Positions 7,531 through 16,332 of a stretch of 38,172 bases of DNA are shown one piece after another (the first letter of the stretch is position 1; each line of letters begins with the position of its first letter). The stretch spans positions 1 to 38,172 of the forward strand of contig CALINC010000013.1 in assembly GCA_938045195.1 (NCBI GenBank), in the 5' to 3' direction. Under the pieces are notes generated by a model. It saw only the letters and a list, made by a program, of their open reading frames with translations, did not search any database and was not told the origin of the DNA. The position numbers and the translations under genes were made by a program. This DNA is from an uncultured Treponema sp. (lineage in GTDB: Bacteria; Spirochaetota; Spirochaetia; Treponematales; Treponemataceae).

Positions 7531-7600
7531 TTTTTATTCGTGCGGAGGGTTTAATACCCTGCCGCTGCGCAACGTACGCTCTGCGTCGGGGTTGTTGATT
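7531..7600 (+). repeat. Dispersed ~155-bp repeat, copy 1 (internally shortened)
   Basis: About 70 bp matching both ends of copies at 23095-23252 and 27993-28147. It begins with the shared TTTATTCGTGCGGAGGG, has the AGGGT-TTAAT-ACCCT hairpin, and ends in GTTGATT. It passes directly from the left GCTCTGC to the sequence following the right GCTCTGC of the long copies, so it lacks about 89 bp. Its right end abuts the cysS stop codon (7601-7603). Confidence 0.85.
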
Positions 7601-9088
7601 TTACACTTTTTTCCACGTCGTTTTCCCGTTTTGGTCTTCCAAAATTATGCCTCCGGCTTTTAGGCCATCCCGAATTTCGTCTGCAAGTTTATAGTTTTTT
7701 TCAGCTTTTGCTGCCGCTCTTTTTTCGATGAGTGATAGAATTTCAGCGTGCATATCTTTATCAATCTCGGAATCGAAAGACTGCCGTAACAGTATTTCAG
7801 CTTCTTCAATCAGCTTTAAGCCCAATATTGCGTCCATAGCGGCGGCTGCCGCCACTGCTTCTTCCGCCGGTACGGCTTTATCCTTGATAAGCCCTTGCAG
7901 CTCCGACATAGCACGCGGTGTTGACAAATCGTCTTCCATAGCGGATAAAAAGCCGGCAAAATATGTTGCGGCAGGGCTCGATGTCAGCTGTTTTTGGATA
8001 TTTTCAGCAGTTATCGAATTGGAGATGTCCTTATACGCTTTAATTTTACTTTCGGGCAAACCCTCCAGCAATTTGGCAATTCTGGCATTTAAGTTTTTTC
8101 TTCCGCTTTTTGCCGTCTCCATAGCTTCCCATGAAAAGGTGAGCTGGGTTCTATAATGCCCTCCTAAAAGTAAAAACCGGTAGTCTAAGGGGTCAAAGCC
8201 TTTTTTTATAACATCTTCCAAAATAATAAAAGAACCTGCGGATTTAGACATTTTTCCCTTGTTCATTACGAGGAATTCGTTATGAAGCCAATAGTTTACC
8301 CATTTTTTGCCCGTAGCCCCCTCCGATTGAGCTATTTCGTTTGTGTGATGGACCCTGATGTGGTCAATCCCGCCTTTGTGAATATCAAATTGTTCACCTA
8401 AATATTTTATACTCATTGCAGAGCATTCTATGTGCCAGCCGGGATAACCTCTACCCCAAGGAGAATCCCAAGTTAATGCTTGATTTTCGAACTTGCTTTT
8501 TGTAAACCAAAGAACAAAGTCATGCGGGTTCCGTTTATTTTTGTCTATCTCAATTCTGGCACCGGCTTTTAAGTCGGCAAGATTGATATTTGCCAATTCG
8601 CCGTATTTTGGAAATGTAGAAATATCATAGTAGAGATTTCCGCCTGCCATATATGTGTGTCCGTTTGCTTCAATCCGCTTGATAAGGTTAATCATATCTT
8701 GAATATGTTCGGTTGCCTTGCAGACAATACCCGGGCGTTTTATGTTTAGCCGTTCGGTATCATGGAAGAACGCTTTTGTGTAAAAATCCGCAATCTCTAA
8801 AACCGATTTGCCGCGCTCTTCAGCGGATTTTAACATTTTGTCTTCACCCTCATCGGCATCATCCGTCAGGTGCCCAACGTCAGTAACATTCATAACATGG
8901 GTAACCTCATACCCAAGCATTTCAAGTGTTTTTATTAAAATATCTTCAAAAACATAAGTTCTCAGATTTCCGATATGAGCATAATCATACACCGTCGGTC
9001 CGCACCCGTAAATTCCTGCATGACCCGGAGTAATCGGCACAAATTCTTCTTTTCTATTTCCTAATGTGTTATATAAAGTTAACCCCAT
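7601..9088 (-). CDS. cysS: Cysteinyl-tRNA synthetase
   Basis: The start is ATG 9088 after GGGAG. A longer frame to 9172 adds 28 residues unlike the family N-terminus. The product is 495 residues, slightly longer than the E. coli enzyme. Class I features: GCGPTVYDYAHIGNLRTY includes the zinc-binding Cys and the HIGH-type motif (HIGN). GWHIECSAMS supplies a further zinc ligand region, with HHTNE following it. GKMSKSAGS is the KMSKS loop. The C-terminal helical DALR/anticodon-binding part includes LADEIRDGLKAGGIILED. It charges tRNA-Cys in the cytoplasm. The preceding promoter is good; the ECF sigma operon lies downstream on the same strand. Confidence 0.97.
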   Translation of the reverse strand: MGLTLYNTLGNRKEEFVPITPGHAGIYGCGPTVYDYAHIGNLRTYVFEDILIKTLEMLGYEVTHVMNVTDVGHLTDDADEGEDKMLKSAEERGKSVLEIADFYTKAFFHDTERLNIKRPGIVCKATEHIQDMINLIKRIEANGHTYMAGGNLYYDISTFPKYGELANINLADLKAGARIEIDKNKRNPHDFVLWFTKSKFENQALTWDSPWGRGYPGWHIECSAMSIKYLGEQFDIHKGGIDHIRVHHTNEIAQSEGATGKKWVNYWLHNEFLVMNKGKMSKSAGSFIILEDVIKKGFDPLDYRFLLLGGHYRTQLTFSWEAMETAKSGRKNLNARIAKLLEGLPESKIKAYKDISNSITAENIQKQLTSSPAATYFAGFLSAMEDDLSTPRAMSELQGLIKDKAVPAEEAVAAAAAMDAILGLKLIEEAEILLRQSFDSEIDKDMHAEILSLIEKRAAAKAEKNYKLADEIRDGLKAGGIILEDQNGKTTWKKV

Positions 9089-9131
9089 ATCATCTCCCAA
9101 TTTGCTCGATATTTCATAGAATAATCTTGTA

Positions 9132-9160
9132 AGTATACTTAAAAATAGGCGGATTTTCAA
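9132..9160 (-). promoter_or_regulatory. Sigma-70 promoter of cysS
   Basis: Read on the minus strand: TTGAAA (9160-9155), 17-bp spacer, TATACT (9137-9132). The predicted transcript start is about 37 nt upstream of the cysS ATG. Confidence 0.75.
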
Positions 9161-9212
9161 GTAGGCAGTCAAAAATTCATCAATCCTCGAAAATTGACAT
9201 TTTCTGCGGTTG

Positions 9213-10751
9213 ATGAATTTGAATTACTGCAAAAAAAATTATTCCGAATTTAAATTACTTTATCTTGGAACTAAATGGGGCGGCTTTGATTCCCTGATGA
9301 ATATATACCTGATGGGTATGGCCCGCGTATGCGCCAATGGTATAAAGATACCGTTTCGGCAAATGAAAAAATCATTATAACAAGCGCATACCGTTCATCG
9401 GAAGAAACGCCCGTAGTAACCATAGCAAAGTCTATAAATGACACAACCGGTTCATTTTTGGGTTGTGTAGGTTTGGATATAAGCCTTGAAGAACTAACAT
9501 CATTTATTAACAATATTCATATCGGTAAAAACGGTTACTGTATGCTTGTCCAAAATGCCGGCTTAATTTTGGCTGCCCCAAAACATAGTGAGTTTAATTT
9601 TAAAACGCTCAAAGAAGCCGGATTGCCGGCATTTAACACAATGGAAAATAACGATGATAGTTCGTTACCATTGAAACTTGATGGTGTCCAATGGGAAGTT
9701 CGAGTGTTTTCTTTTTCCGAATTTAATTGGAAATTAGTTGTTTTACTTAAACAGACCGAAATACTTTCTGACTTTTTTGCTGTCGGAAGTGAGCTGTCAA
9801 GTAATTATGGAAGAAACTGCCGCTGCAATTCGGCAAATCGGGGGAAATGTAGCAACAGTAAACGAGAAATCACTGACACAAGCTGCCGGTGTTACTGAAA
9901 CGGCTGCAACTATCGAACAAATTAATGGAAGACTAAACCGCCTTGTCAGCGAAATTAGACTGCAAACCGAAAGTATCAACAAGTCTTCATCGCTAATAAA
10001 TGATATGGTAGAAAATGTCCCGTATGTCGGTAAAACGCTTACCCTCAATAATGAACTGGTTAAAACTATATATATTCAAACAAAACAAGGAAAAGAAGGA
10101 GCCAAAACGGCAAATGAAGTTGTAAAACAAATAGCAGAACGCTCTGAAGCACTGCTCGAAGCCAGTCAAATTATTCAAAATATTGCAAGTCAAACAAACC
10201 TTTTGGCAATGAATTCCGCAATAGAGGCCGCTTATGCAGGAGAAAGCGGGAAAGGTTTTGCCGTCGTCGCCGATGAAATTCGTAAACTTGCAGAAGAATC
10301 GAATATGCAGGGAAAACAAATCTCTGTAGTTTTAAAAGAAACAACTCAGATTATAAAAGCTTTAATTGATGCCGGTGAAGGAGCCGAAAAAGTATTTGTG
10401 GAAGTTTATGAGCTTGTTTCAAAAATTTCGGAACAGGAAGAACTTATTGAAAATGCAATGCGCATACAGGAAACTGATAGTGAAAAAGTGCTTGCTGCTA
10501 TTGCAGAAATAAATTCCGTAACCCAAAATGTAACATCAGGTTCCGAAGAAATGCTGCAAGGCGGAATTCGAATTGCGGAGGAAATGCAAAGACTTGCGGC
10601 GATAACACGTGAAACAACCAATAGCATGAACGAGATAGCCGCCGGCGGGGAGCAGATAAATAAAGCCGTACAGGATGTAAATACAATCACACAAAAGAAC
10701 AAGCAAAGTATTGACAGCCTATCGGAAGAAGTTGGGAAATTTAAAGTATAA
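9213..10751 (+). pseudogene. Decayed methyl-accepting chemotaxis protein gene
   Basis: Chemoreceptor homology runs through three reading frames. Frame one (9213-9290) encodes EFKLLYLGTKWGGF. Frame two (9290 to about 9800) encodes FPDEYIPDGYGPRMRQWYKD, KSINDTTGSFLGCVGLDISL and HIGKNGYCMLVQNAGLILAA, the second half of a dCache ligand-binding domain. Frame three (about 9800-10751) encodes the cytoplasmic signalling domain with its hairpin tip (SQTNLLAMNSAIEAAYAG, GKGFAVVADEIRKLAEES) and a typical C-terminus. The N-terminus, first membrane helix and first half of dCache are missing. The second membrane helix and HAMP domain are deleted at the frame-two/three junction near 9770-9810. At least two frameshifts plus two deletions make this a non-functional receptor. 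A soluble signalling fragment from 9738 is conceivable but has no ribosome binding site. Confidence 0.88.
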
Positions 10752-10825
10752 GGTAATACGTCCTTTATAAAAAGCAATTTGACAGGGACCGGTACGGGAA
10801 GCAGAGAAAAAACGTGCTATGGGTG

Positions 10826-10860
10826 AAGTGCTTCTACAATCAGATATTGTAAAAGCACTT
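10826..10860. terminator. Hairpin between convergent chemoreceptor remnant and peptidase gene
   Basis: A 15-bp stem (10826-10840 with 10846-10860) with one mismatch and a 5-nt loop. It lies 17 bp from the peptidase stop codon. The T run after it is short on both strands, so it is a candidate bidirectional 3'-end structure rather than a textbook terminator. Confidence 0.5.
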
Positions 10861-10876
10861 TAACCGCTAATGTATT

Positions 10877-12862
10877 TTACTTTTTAATATCTGCGCCTTT
10901 TAAATATTTTTCAAACCAATTAAAAATTTCCGTTAGCCTGCGTATCCTATGTTTGGGCTTTCCCGTTCTGGATAAATCATGATTTTCGCCATGGAATAAA
11001 ACCAGTTTAGCCGGACAGCCGTGATATTTTAATGCAGTAAACATTTGAAACGCGCAAGCCTCAAAACAGCGGTAGTCTTCATCGGATTGAATAAACAGCG
11101 TAGGTGTCTTACACTTATCCGCATATTTCAACGGGCTTCTATCCCAAAGTTTTTCCTGTCCGTTCCATGGTGTTGCATTTGCATTTTGATCTGATGCAAA
11201 ATAATACCCGATATCCGTAATTCCGAATTTTGAAACCCAGTTGGAAATTGAGCGTTGAGAACAAGCTGCAGCGAATCTGTTTGTATGCCCGATAATCCAG
11301 TTGGTCATAAACCCTCCGTAAGAACCTCCCATTACGCCTATCTTTTCTTTGTCAATATCTTTATAGCGTTTTAAAACTTCATCAGTAAAATTCATTATGT
11401 CTTCATAATCTACTGCGCCGTATTTTCCGCGGATATCGGCAAAAGCTCTTCCCATACCGTCGGCACCATGCGGATTTGTGTAAAATACAAAATAGCCCTG
11501 TTGTGCCAAGAATTGCATTTCATGATAAAATATCGAGCCGTAAACGGTTTTCGGTCCTCCATGAATTGAAAGTATTGCAGGATATTTTTTACCGACTTTA
11601 TAATTTGCGGGTTTTAAAACAAAACCGTGTAATGTTGCAGCATTACTTTCAAAATTAAATTCTTCAGGTACAATTTTGTCGAGTTTTGCACCATAAGAAT
11701 TATGCTTTGTTAAACATTCTTCAATTCCGTTTTCAAATAAATAAATTTCCTGTAAGTCCTGTTTCCTAAAACCTATAAAAAGAATTTTATTTTCATGCAC
11801 TGCAAAACAATCTACAGAACCTTTTCCCGTAATTACTTTTTTTAATTCGCCTGTGCCGTTTATTTCATTGATATACGAAGAGTCATCTTCGGTTGTTATA
11901 AAATAATACTTTCCGTTTTTACAAACTGCATTGCTTCCCCCGCCTAAACGGGAATCCGAGCCTACAGAATTCCAAAGGCTTTTATCAAAATCTTTAGGAG
12001 AAATCATTTTTATGTTTTCTCCTTTTTTGTCTGCAATGTAAATATCAGCGTCTTGATTTACGCCGTATTTTTTTCCGTCTGCTCCGGTAAAAATAATTTT
12101 GTCGTCAAAAAATCGTGCGTCCGCATACATAAATTCTTTTGAGGCATTAATTGTTTTTGTTTTCTTTGTTTTTAAATTCATAAGAACCAATTCGGTGTAA
12201 ATGGATTTTTTATCGGTATAAGCCGTTTTGGTAAAAAGGATTTCCTGTTTTGTTTTATCTAAATCAAAGTCATCAACTTGTGTAAACTCATCAGTAATGC
12301 TTGTGCTTTTCATTGTTGAAAGATTATAAACAAATAAACGGTTTCGCTTTCGCGAAGTAAATCCGCCTCCGTTTTGCCAAAAAGGAATTTCTTCAAAGGT
12401 TTCATAATCGGCTTCGTCCTTTTTTGCAGCGTCTTGTTTTTCTTTAGGTAATTTTTTAAACGGGTCGTGTTTCCAAGAATGCAAAACAGCCGCTTCTTTT
12501 TTGCCGAGCATTTTTATTTTTAAAACAGGAAAGGGGAAGATATATGCGGGTTCCGCTTCGCCGCCCTCAACGCTGATAGCATAGACAAACGTTTTTTCTT
12601 TGTCTTCTTTTTCTTTTTTTGTTCTTCGTGCAGAAAACAAAAGATTGCTGCCGTCAAAACCGTAAAAAGCTTCAACGTCTTTACTTGTCAATTGTTTTGT
12701 TTTCTTTGTCTGCATATTTAAAAGAAACACCGCTTTTTTATAATTGTTATCTTCCAAATCAGGCTCGGCGCAAATATATGCCGCATATTTTCCATCTTCC
12801 GAAAATTGTAAACCGCTTAAAAATTTGTAATTTTTAAAATCGTCCAATTTAATTTGTTTCAT
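10877..12862 (-). CDS. S9-family prolyl oligopeptidase / acylaminoacyl peptidase
   Basis: 661 residues, ATG 12862 preceded by AAGGAG. The N-terminal two thirds form a beta-propeller-like region with WD40-type strand pairs (GLQFSEDGKYAAYI at the start). The C-terminal ~250 residues are an alpha/beta-hydrolase. The predicted triad is Ser514 in GGSYGG, Asp596 in SDEDYR, and His628 in HGENHDLSRTG. HGGP, near the oxyanion-hole strand, lies upstream. There is no signal peptide, so it is a cytoplasmic serine peptidase acting on short or N-blocked peptides. Length and motifs match the acylaminoacyl-peptidase branch (S9C). It is a single gene with its own promoter, divergent from xseA. Confidence 0.93.
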   Translation of the reverse strand: MKQIKLDDFKNYKFLSGLQFSEDGKYAAYICAEPDLEDNNYKKAVFLLNMQTKKTKQLTSKDVEAFYGFDGSNLLFSARRTKKEKEDKEKTFVYAISVEGGEAEPAYIFPFPVLKIKMLGKKEAAVLHSWKHDPFKKLPKEKQDAAKKDEADYETFEEIPFWQNGGGFTSRKRNRLFVYNLSTMKSTSITDEFTQVDDFDLDKTKQEILFTKTAYTDKKSIYTELVLMNLKTKKTKTINASKEFMYADARFFDDKIIFTGADGKKYGVNQDADIYIADKKGENIKMISPKDFDKSLWNSVGSDSRLGGGSNAVCKNGKYYFITTEDDSSYINEINGTGELKKVITGKGSVDCFAVHENKILFIGFRKQDLQEIYLFENGIEECLTKHNSYGAKLDKIVPEEFNFESNAATLHGFVLKPANYKVGKKYPAILSIHGGPKTVYGSIFYHEMQFLAQQGYFVFYTNPHGADGMGRAFADIRGKYGAVDYEDIMNFTDEVLKRYKDIDKEKIGVMGGSYGGFMTNWIIGHTNRFAAACSQRSISNWVSKFGITDIGYYFASDQNANATPWNGQEKLWDRSPLKYADKCKTPTLFIQSDEDYRCFEACAFQMFTALKYHGCPAKLVLFHGENHDLSRTGKPKHRIRRLTEIFNWFEKYLKGADIKK

Positions 12863-12909
12863 TTTTTTCTCCTTAAAGATAAAAAGTTTTAAATAAATTT
12901 TGCAGCAAT

Positions 12910-12938
12910 AGTATAACAGGAATTAAAAACTTTGTCGA
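12910..12938 (-). promoter_or_regulatory. Promoter of the S9 peptidase gene
   Basis: On the minus strand TCGACA (12938-12933), 17-bp spacer, TATACT (12915-12910). The leader is about 40 nt to the ATG at 12862. Confidence 0.7.
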
Positions 12939-12965
12939 GCTGTGGGTTTGATTATAAAAACTGCG

Positions 12966-12994
12966 TTGACAGAGTAATCACAATAAAGTAAAAT
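12966..12994 (+). promoter_or_regulatory. Promoter of xseA
   Basis: TTGACA (12966-12971), 17-bp spacer, TAAAAT (12989-12994). The 5' leader is about 70 nt. It is divergent from the peptidase promoter, with 27 bp between the two -35 boxes. Confidence 0.75.
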
Positions 12995-13069
12995 ACGGTA
13001 ATTATTCTGTGAATATCTGCAACAAGAAAGCTGCACACTATTTTAATATTTATACTATAAGGACAAACT

Positions 13070-14257
13070 ATGCCAAAAATATATTCGGTTTTTGAAATTA
13101 CATCTGAAATAAAAAAACTCTTAGAAGCGGGATTCGGTACAATTATTCTGCAAGGCGAAATTTCCAATTACAGACCGTCCGGTGCGGGGCATTTATATTT
13201 TACGCTTAAAGATGAAAAAGCTGCCATTCAGGCTGTAATGTTTAAAGGAAAAACGAGGACTTTAAATTTTACACCGAAAGACGGAATGACGGTACAAGTT
13301 GAAGGTATAATTTCGGTATATGAACAACGAGGCTCATATCAAATTATAATTGAAAAAATGAGCCTTGCCGGAGAAGGTGATATTTTAAAAATGCTTGAAG
13401 AACGGAAACGGAAACTAGCTGCAGAAGGTCTTTTTAATTCCGAACAGAAAAAGCCTTTGCCGTTTTTTCCGGAGAAAATTGCCGTTATTACAAGCCCGAC
13501 GGGAGCCGCAGTGCGGGACATTATACATGTTGTAAAAAGACGGAATGAAAAAATCGGCATAACGGTTTTACCCGCAGTAGTTCAAGGTGAAGAAGCCGCC
13601 GCTATTTTAATAAAACAGCTTAAAATTGCAGATGCCCATAAATTGGGAGATGTAATTATCATAGGAAGAGGCGGCGGTTCCTTAGAAGATTTACTTCCGT
13701 TTTCGGATGAAAATCTTGTCCGTGCAATTGCCGCTTGCGAAACCCCCGTAATTTCGGCAGTAGGACACGAAATAGATTGGGCAATTTCAGATTATGCCGC
13801 AGACGTGCGGGCACCTACACCGTCAGCCGCAGCCGAATTGGCATCTCCGCGTTTAGACGAAATTCTATATTCCATAGATACCGATAAAGAAGAAATAATT
13901 TCGGCAATAGAAGCCCGCATTGAAAAAATTCGCTTAATGCTTTCGAGTTTTAATAGCGATGCTATGGAAATAAGATTCCGTTCAATTCTTCAACCTCTTC
14001 TAAGCCGTTTTGATAATGCAAAAGAATCTCTTCTCGCAGACATGGAAAAACGTTTAAGTTCTGCAAAACACAAACTTGCTCTTACAAAAGGAATTTTAGA
14101 AACTGCGAGTCCTCAAGGAATTTTGGATAGGGGCTTTTCAATTGTACGCAACGCAGAAACCGGCAAAACAATACGCTCTGCAAAAGATGTCAAAACAGGA
14201 ATTCTTCTAACAATTCAACCGGCAAGCGGAACAATTTCGGCACGTGTAGAAAAATGA
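13070..14257 (+). CDS. xseA: Exodeoxyribonuclease VII large subunit
   Basis: 395 residues, start ATG 13070 after AAGGAC. The N-terminal OB-fold shows GEISNYRPSGAGHLYFTLKDEKAAIQAVMF. The catalytic core shows PFFPEKIAVITSPTGAAVRDI, IIIGRGGGSLEDLLPFSDENLVRAI, PVISAVGHEIDW and DVRAPTPSAAAE, all hallmark XseA motifs. A coiled-coil segment then leads to the C-terminal GFSIVRN strand. It degrades single-stranded DNA together with the small subunit XseB. No xseB gene is visible downstream: the next gene is selB after a spacer. The small subunit must be encoded elsewhere. The coiled coil is somewhat shorter than in E. coli XseA (456 residues). Confidence 0.96.
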   Translation: MPKIYSVFEITSEIKKLLEAGFGTIILQGEISNYRPSGAGHLYFTLKDEKAAIQAVMFKGKTRTLNFTPKDGMTVQVEGIISVYEQRGSYQIIIEKMSLAGEGDILKMLEERKRKLAAEGLFNSEQKKPLPFFPEKIAVITSPTGAAVRDIIHVVKRRNEKIGITVLPAVVQGEEAAAILIKQLKIADAHKLGDVIIIGRGGGSLEDLLPFSDENLVRAIAACETPVISAVGHEIDWAISDYAADVRAPTPSAAAELASPRLDEILYSIDTDKEEIISAIEARIEKIRLMLSSFNSDAMEIRFRSILQPLLSRFDNAKESLLADMEKRLSSAKHKLALTKGILETASPQGILDRGFSIVRNAETGKTIRSAKDVKTGILLTIQPASGTISARVEK

Positions 14258-14294
14258 TAAAAAAAGAACCGAAAAACTCATAAACAAGTGGAAG

Positions 14295-14320
14295 TCTATA
14301 AAAACTTCAGTTTTTAAAGG
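14295..14320 (+). repeat. Short palindromic repeat (CTATAAAAACTT type)
   Basis: TAAAAACT (14299-14306) pairs with AGTTTTTA (14309-14316) around a 2-nt loop. The same core (TCTATAAAA-C-T-CAGTTTTTA) recurs at 16902-16925 after the DUF2147 gene. CTATAAAAACTT also occurs at 38091 and, as TTATAAAAACTT, at 23960. The rest of 14258-14413 shows no gene or tRNA. Confidence 0.5.
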
Positions 14321-14413
14321 AGTGCTTTGCCCGCCGGTCTTCCCTTAGATTTAACTTGCGATGTTTGTCAGCAAGGTAAAACTCGAAACATCAATACACC
14401 ATAATCTTACAAC

Positions 14414-14442
14414 TTGCCTAATAAAAATAAATATGATAATAT
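14414..14442 (+). promoter_or_regulatory. Promoter placing the selB transcript start at or next to its ATG
   Basis: TTGCCT (14414-14419), 17-bp spacer, TAATAT (14437-14442); seven bases later comes ATG 14450. No Shine-Dalgarno-like sequence precedes the ATG. The expected transcript would be leaderless or nearly so. A shifted -10 (GATAAT, 14435-14440) leads to the same conclusion. Confidence 0.5.
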
Positions 14443-14449
14443 CATTCTT

Positions 14450-16222
14450 ATGGCATTTATTTTAGGAACGGCAGGGCATGTAGACCACGGAAAAACCGCC
14501 CTGGTGCGAAGACTTACAGGAATTGAAACAAGTCATCTGCCCGAAGAAAAAAAGCGCGGAATGACAATAGAGCTTGGATTTGCCTCTCTGGACGACCCGG
14601 TACACGGCAGAGTCGGCATTGTTGATGTTCCCGGTCATGAACGCTTTATTCGCAATATGGTTGCAGGTACTTGGGGCTTAGATGCTGCTCTTTTAATCGT
14701 TGCTGCCGATGACGGTTGGATGCAAATGTCTTCCGACCATCTACGGGTGTTAAAAGCAATGCAGGTAAATTCAATTTTACTTGTAATTACAAAATCGGAT
14801 CTAGTTGAAGAAGATATGCTGGAGCTTCTTATTGAAGATGCCGCTTTGCACTGCGAGCAAATTATCGGCAGAAGACTTCCTTCGGTTGCGGTTTCTTCAA
14901 TTACAGGCAGCGGGATAGATTCTCTAAAAACTGAAATTACAAAATTATTGTCTTCTTCAAAAAAGAAAAATTACGATACTCCTTTTTTGTACATTGACCG
15001 AGTGTTTGTTTTAAAAGGGATAGGAACAACTATTACGGGAACACTTCGAGGAAAAAAATTAAAAACAGGCGATGCTCTTACTATTTATCCGATATATGAA
15101 GAATGCAGAATTAAGTCAATTCAAAATCATCATCAAGATGTAGAAAAAATAGAAGAAGGTTCAAGAACCGCACTCAATTTGAAAATAGGTGAAAAAACCA
15201 AACTTGAGCGGGGAATGCTGCTCGCAGAAAAAAATGCAGTTTCCATTTTAAGCGGAAAAGAACTTCTAATTCGTGTTGATGAAGTATTTTTAAAAAAAGA
15301 AGCCGGTATAAAAAATCATGCAGAATTGGAGATTGCTTTCGGTTCGGCGCATGCAATAGGTACCATTCATTTTAATCAATTCGATAAAACGCTTGCAAGG
15401 CTTTCGCTTGAAGAACCCGCTGCGTGTTCATGGAATCAACAAGCGGTTTTGATACGGCACGGAGGAAGTGAAGTTTTAGCTTCATGTAGAATTCTTGCCG
15501 CTTTTGCTAATTATAAACGGCAGCAATTTAAAGAAGCTTTTGAAGTATACAACGGTAAAGAACTGCCGTCTGTATACAGTTATAAATTTATTGTTGAAGG
15601 TTTTGTAGAAATATCTGCGGTAAAACCGGAAGCATTAAGTCCTGACAAAAATGAAGTTATTGAATATGGTGCATGGCACTTCTATCGAAAAAAACTTACT
15701 GCGTGGGAAGCCGTAATTTTAAAAACAGCCGAGTCAAGTCAAGCAGGCTTTACAATAGAAGAAGCAGACATTCAAATTCCTGCAAAAGTAAAAATTGCCG
15801 TTTTTCAAAAATTATGCAGCGAAAATAAATTGGAGCAATCCGCTCATCTGTATAAACTGAAAGGTAGAAGTGAAGATGATATTTCCAAAAATGCTCAAGC
15901 ACTTTTAGAGCTTGCATTAAAAGCAGGTTTTGACGGAATAGAAGTAGATAAAGTTACAATTCCGCAAGCGAGAAAAGAAGCCCGTGATTTGATAAAATTA
16001 AAAAAACTTATTTGCCTTGAAAATTTTTTACATTATCATATAAGTTTTTATGAGGCAGCTTGTAAAAAACTTTTTGTCAAATTAAAACAAGGCGACCGTT
16101 TTTCTATTTCAGAAGCCAGAGATGCGACCGGACTTTCCCGCAAATACATTCTCCCCATTTTAAACCTTTTGGAAAAAGACGGAAAATTAAAACGGGACGG
16201 CAATGACAGAATTGTGCTTTAG
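14450..16222 (+). CDS. selB: Selenocysteine-specific translation elongation factor
   Basis: 590 residues from ATG 14450 (MAFILGTAGHVDHGKTALV). The extension to 14414 is not family-like. GTPase motifs: GHVDHGKT (G1), GMTIELGF (G2), VDVPGHERF (G3), ITKSD (G4). EF-Tu-like beta domains follow (GIGTTITGTLRGKKLKTGDAL, RTALNLKIG). The C-terminal ~200 residues contain winged-helix domains that bind the SECIS hairpin in bacterial SelB; the last is SEARDATGLSRKYILPILNLLEKDGKLKRDGNDRIVL in segments. It delivers selenocysteyl-tRNA to UGA codons. selA lies about 9 kb away on the other strand. Neither selD nor the selenocysteine tRNA gene is in the window. Confidence 0.96.
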   Translation: MAFILGTAGHVDHGKTALVRRLTGIETSHLPEEKKRGMTIELGFASLDDPVHGRVGIVDVPGHERFIRNMVAGTWGLDAALLIVAADDGWMQMSSDHLRVLKAMQVNSILLVITKSDLVEEDMLELLIEDAALHCEQIIGRRLPSVAVSSITGSGIDSLKTEITKLLSSSKKKNYDTPFLYIDRVFVLKGIGTTITGTLRGKKLKTGDALTIYPIYEECRIKSIQNHHQDVEKIEEGSRTALNLKIGEKTKLERGMLLAEKNAVSILSGKELLIRVDEVFLKKEAGIKNHAELEIAFGSAHAIGTIHFNQFDKTLARLSLEEPAACSWNQQAVLIRHGGSEVLASCRILAAFANYKRQQFKEAFEVYNGKELPSVYSYKFIVEGFVEISAVKPEALSPDKNEVIEYGAWHFYRKKLTAWEAVILKTAESSQAGFTIEEADIQIPAKVKIAVFQKLCSENKLEQSAHLYKLKGRSEDDISKNAQALLELALKAGFDGIEVDKVTIPQARKEARDLIKLKKLICLENFLHYHISFYEAACKKLFVKLKQGDRFSISEARDATGLSRKYILPILNLLEKDGKLKRDGNDRIVL

Positions 16223-16332
16223 AAAAATTGGAGAGCTGATTTTGATATGACGAATGGAGGGCGATTGGAAAAAGTATGAAAACTGATGCAAAATCATTTA
16301 TCACATATTAAAAGGAGCTCAAAAAATCGGCT

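Noticed and set aside
9287..9289. In-frame TGA in the chemoreceptor remnant as a possible selenocysteine codon, given selA and selB nearby
   Set aside because: Homology moves to another frame at this exact place, so it is a frameshift. No SECIS-like hairpin follows, and chemoreceptors are not selenoproteins.
9738..10751. Intact stand-alone soluble chemoreceptor signalling protein
   Set aside because: Its apparent N-terminus is out-of-frame Cache sequence, there is no ribosome binding site, and the upstream frames continue the same receptor; a pseudogene is the simpler reading.
14258..14449. Possible selenocysteine tRNA gene upstream of selB
   Set aside because: No cloverleaf with the long acceptor/T stack or a UCA anticodon could be found; the spacer holds a small palindrome and a promoter.
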